Shown here piece after piece: positions 63,656 to 64,000 of a stretch of DNA of 64,000 bases. The notes under the pieces were generated by a model that saw nothing but the letters and a program-made list of their open reading frames with translations, was not told where the DNA came from and made no database searches. How positions within the stretch are numbered: position 1 is the first letter of the stretch; every line of letters starts with the position of its first letter. The position numbers and the translations under genes were made by a program. This stretch comes from a bacterium (GTDB lineage: Bacteria; Cyanobacteriota; Vampirovibrionia; Gastranaerophilales; Gastranaerophilaceae): NCBI GenBank assembly GCA_017541465.1, contig JAFXYZ010000063.1:1-64000 (forward strand), in the 5' to 3' direction.

Positions 63656-64000
63656 ATGCGAAAAGAAATTAAACCCGAGAAAAAAACAATAGGCGAGTAT
63701 ATTCAAAAAAACAGCAAATTCGTTATTCCTGATTATCAACGTCCATATTCTTGGAAAATAGAACAATGTGAAAAATTGTGGCAGGATATAGTTGAATATA
63801 TTGAAAATAAAGATAAAGATGATGATCAATATTTTTTTGGAACAGTTATTATAAATTGCAATTTAGATGAAACCGAATTGCAATTAATTGATGGGCAGCA
63901 GAGAACCACTACATTTTTATTATTGTTAAAAGCATTATTAATGAAAATAAATGAAAAAATAGAAACTATAAAAATAGATCCAAAATCAGAAACCCTTTGT
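63656..64000 (+). CDS. DUF262 (GmrS-like) protein, partial at window end
   Basis: The first 115 codons are inside the window; the frame is open to the edge. IPDYQRPYSW (24-33) and LIDGQQRTTTF (78-88) are the conserved DUF262 motifs; the second Arg/Gln set is needed for nucleotide use in GmrS, the NTPase/nuclease half of GmrSD type IV enzymes that cut glucosylated phage DNA. GGAAAGGA 6 bases upstream supports ATG 63656. Whether DUF1524 (HNH, GmrD) follows cannot be seen. It begins 79 bp after the His-rich gene. Confidence 0.9.
   Translation, partial: MRKEIKPEKKTIGEYIQKNSKFVIPDYQRPYSWKIEQCEKLWQDIVEYIENKDKDDDQYFFGTVIINCNLDETELQLIDGQQRTTTFLLLLKALLMKINEKIETIKIDPKSETLC

Noticed and set aside
1-64000. 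tRNA/rRNA genes
   Set aside because: I looked for cloverleaf ends with TTCGA-type loops and for rRNA-like stretches and found none convincing; a tRNAscan/Infernal run would settle it.

Overview
The window is AT-rich, densely coded DNA from a diderm, anaerobic-looking bacterium. My best guess is the Candidatus Gastranaerophilales / Vampirovibrionia (gut Melainabacteria). The outer membrane is implied by a TolC-type channel, an autotransporter and an AmiC-type amidase. Anaerobic metabolism is implied by hydE, fixC/fixX and preA. The lineage guess rests on prepilins of the AFTLAEVLITL type, EF-hand plus coiled-coil proteins, and many orphan proteins with a short 'SFG/SFKG' motif near the N-terminus. 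It is pattern recognition, not a phylogeny. I saw no rRNA, tRNA or CRISPR array.

Layout. 0-10 kb: a MarR-cupin unit with its own operator, an intergenic patch with REP-like palindromes, a TolC-acetyltransferase pair, a patatin lipase and a 1745-residue autotransporter with fourteen 57-residue repeats. 10-17.4 kb: potassium uptake (ktrB-ktrA plus an orphan HAMP-type sensor), a short dxs, an SGNH hydrolase, small proteins and glnA. 17.6-21.5 kb: a defence module of an MmeI-like restriction-modification enzyme coupled to a DUF2971 gene, with a gene scrap beside it. 21.7-31.6 kb: plsC, preA, a methyltransferase, a Fic protein preceded by a 10-bp tandem repeat, secreted proteases and small exported proteins, and a three-gene operon of two complementary degenerate FtsZ-like proteins plus a 46-residue peptide. 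It ends with a Tat-signal radical SAM protein and a WG-repeat protein. 31.6-46.5 kb: two polytopic glycosyltransferase-like proteins, sstT, rtcB, orphan proteins, a frameshifted prepilin, an amidase, fixC-fixX and recJ. 46.5-48.6 kb: a mobile-looking DUF4417 cassette behind a long structured leader. 48.6-59.9 kb: hydE, an M48 / DUF3137 / LemA cluster, two EF-hand/coiled-coil proteins with different C-terminal enzymes, a VanX-like dipeptidase and a phosphoesterase.

60.1-64 kb looks like a second defence island. A retron-like reverse transcriptase is paired with a DnaB-like helicase that lacks its N-terminal domain and, by eye, the SLEM glutamate. They are divergent from a WYL-type regulator, with an inverted repeat in the shared promoter region. 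The regulator is followed by a natural His6 / Cys-rich protein with a McrB-associated type of C-terminal domain, and then by a DUF262 (GmrS-like) gene cut by the window end.

The two best candidates for something undescribed are the RT-DnaB cassette (60158-61871) and the split, complementary FtsZ pair (27318-28883).
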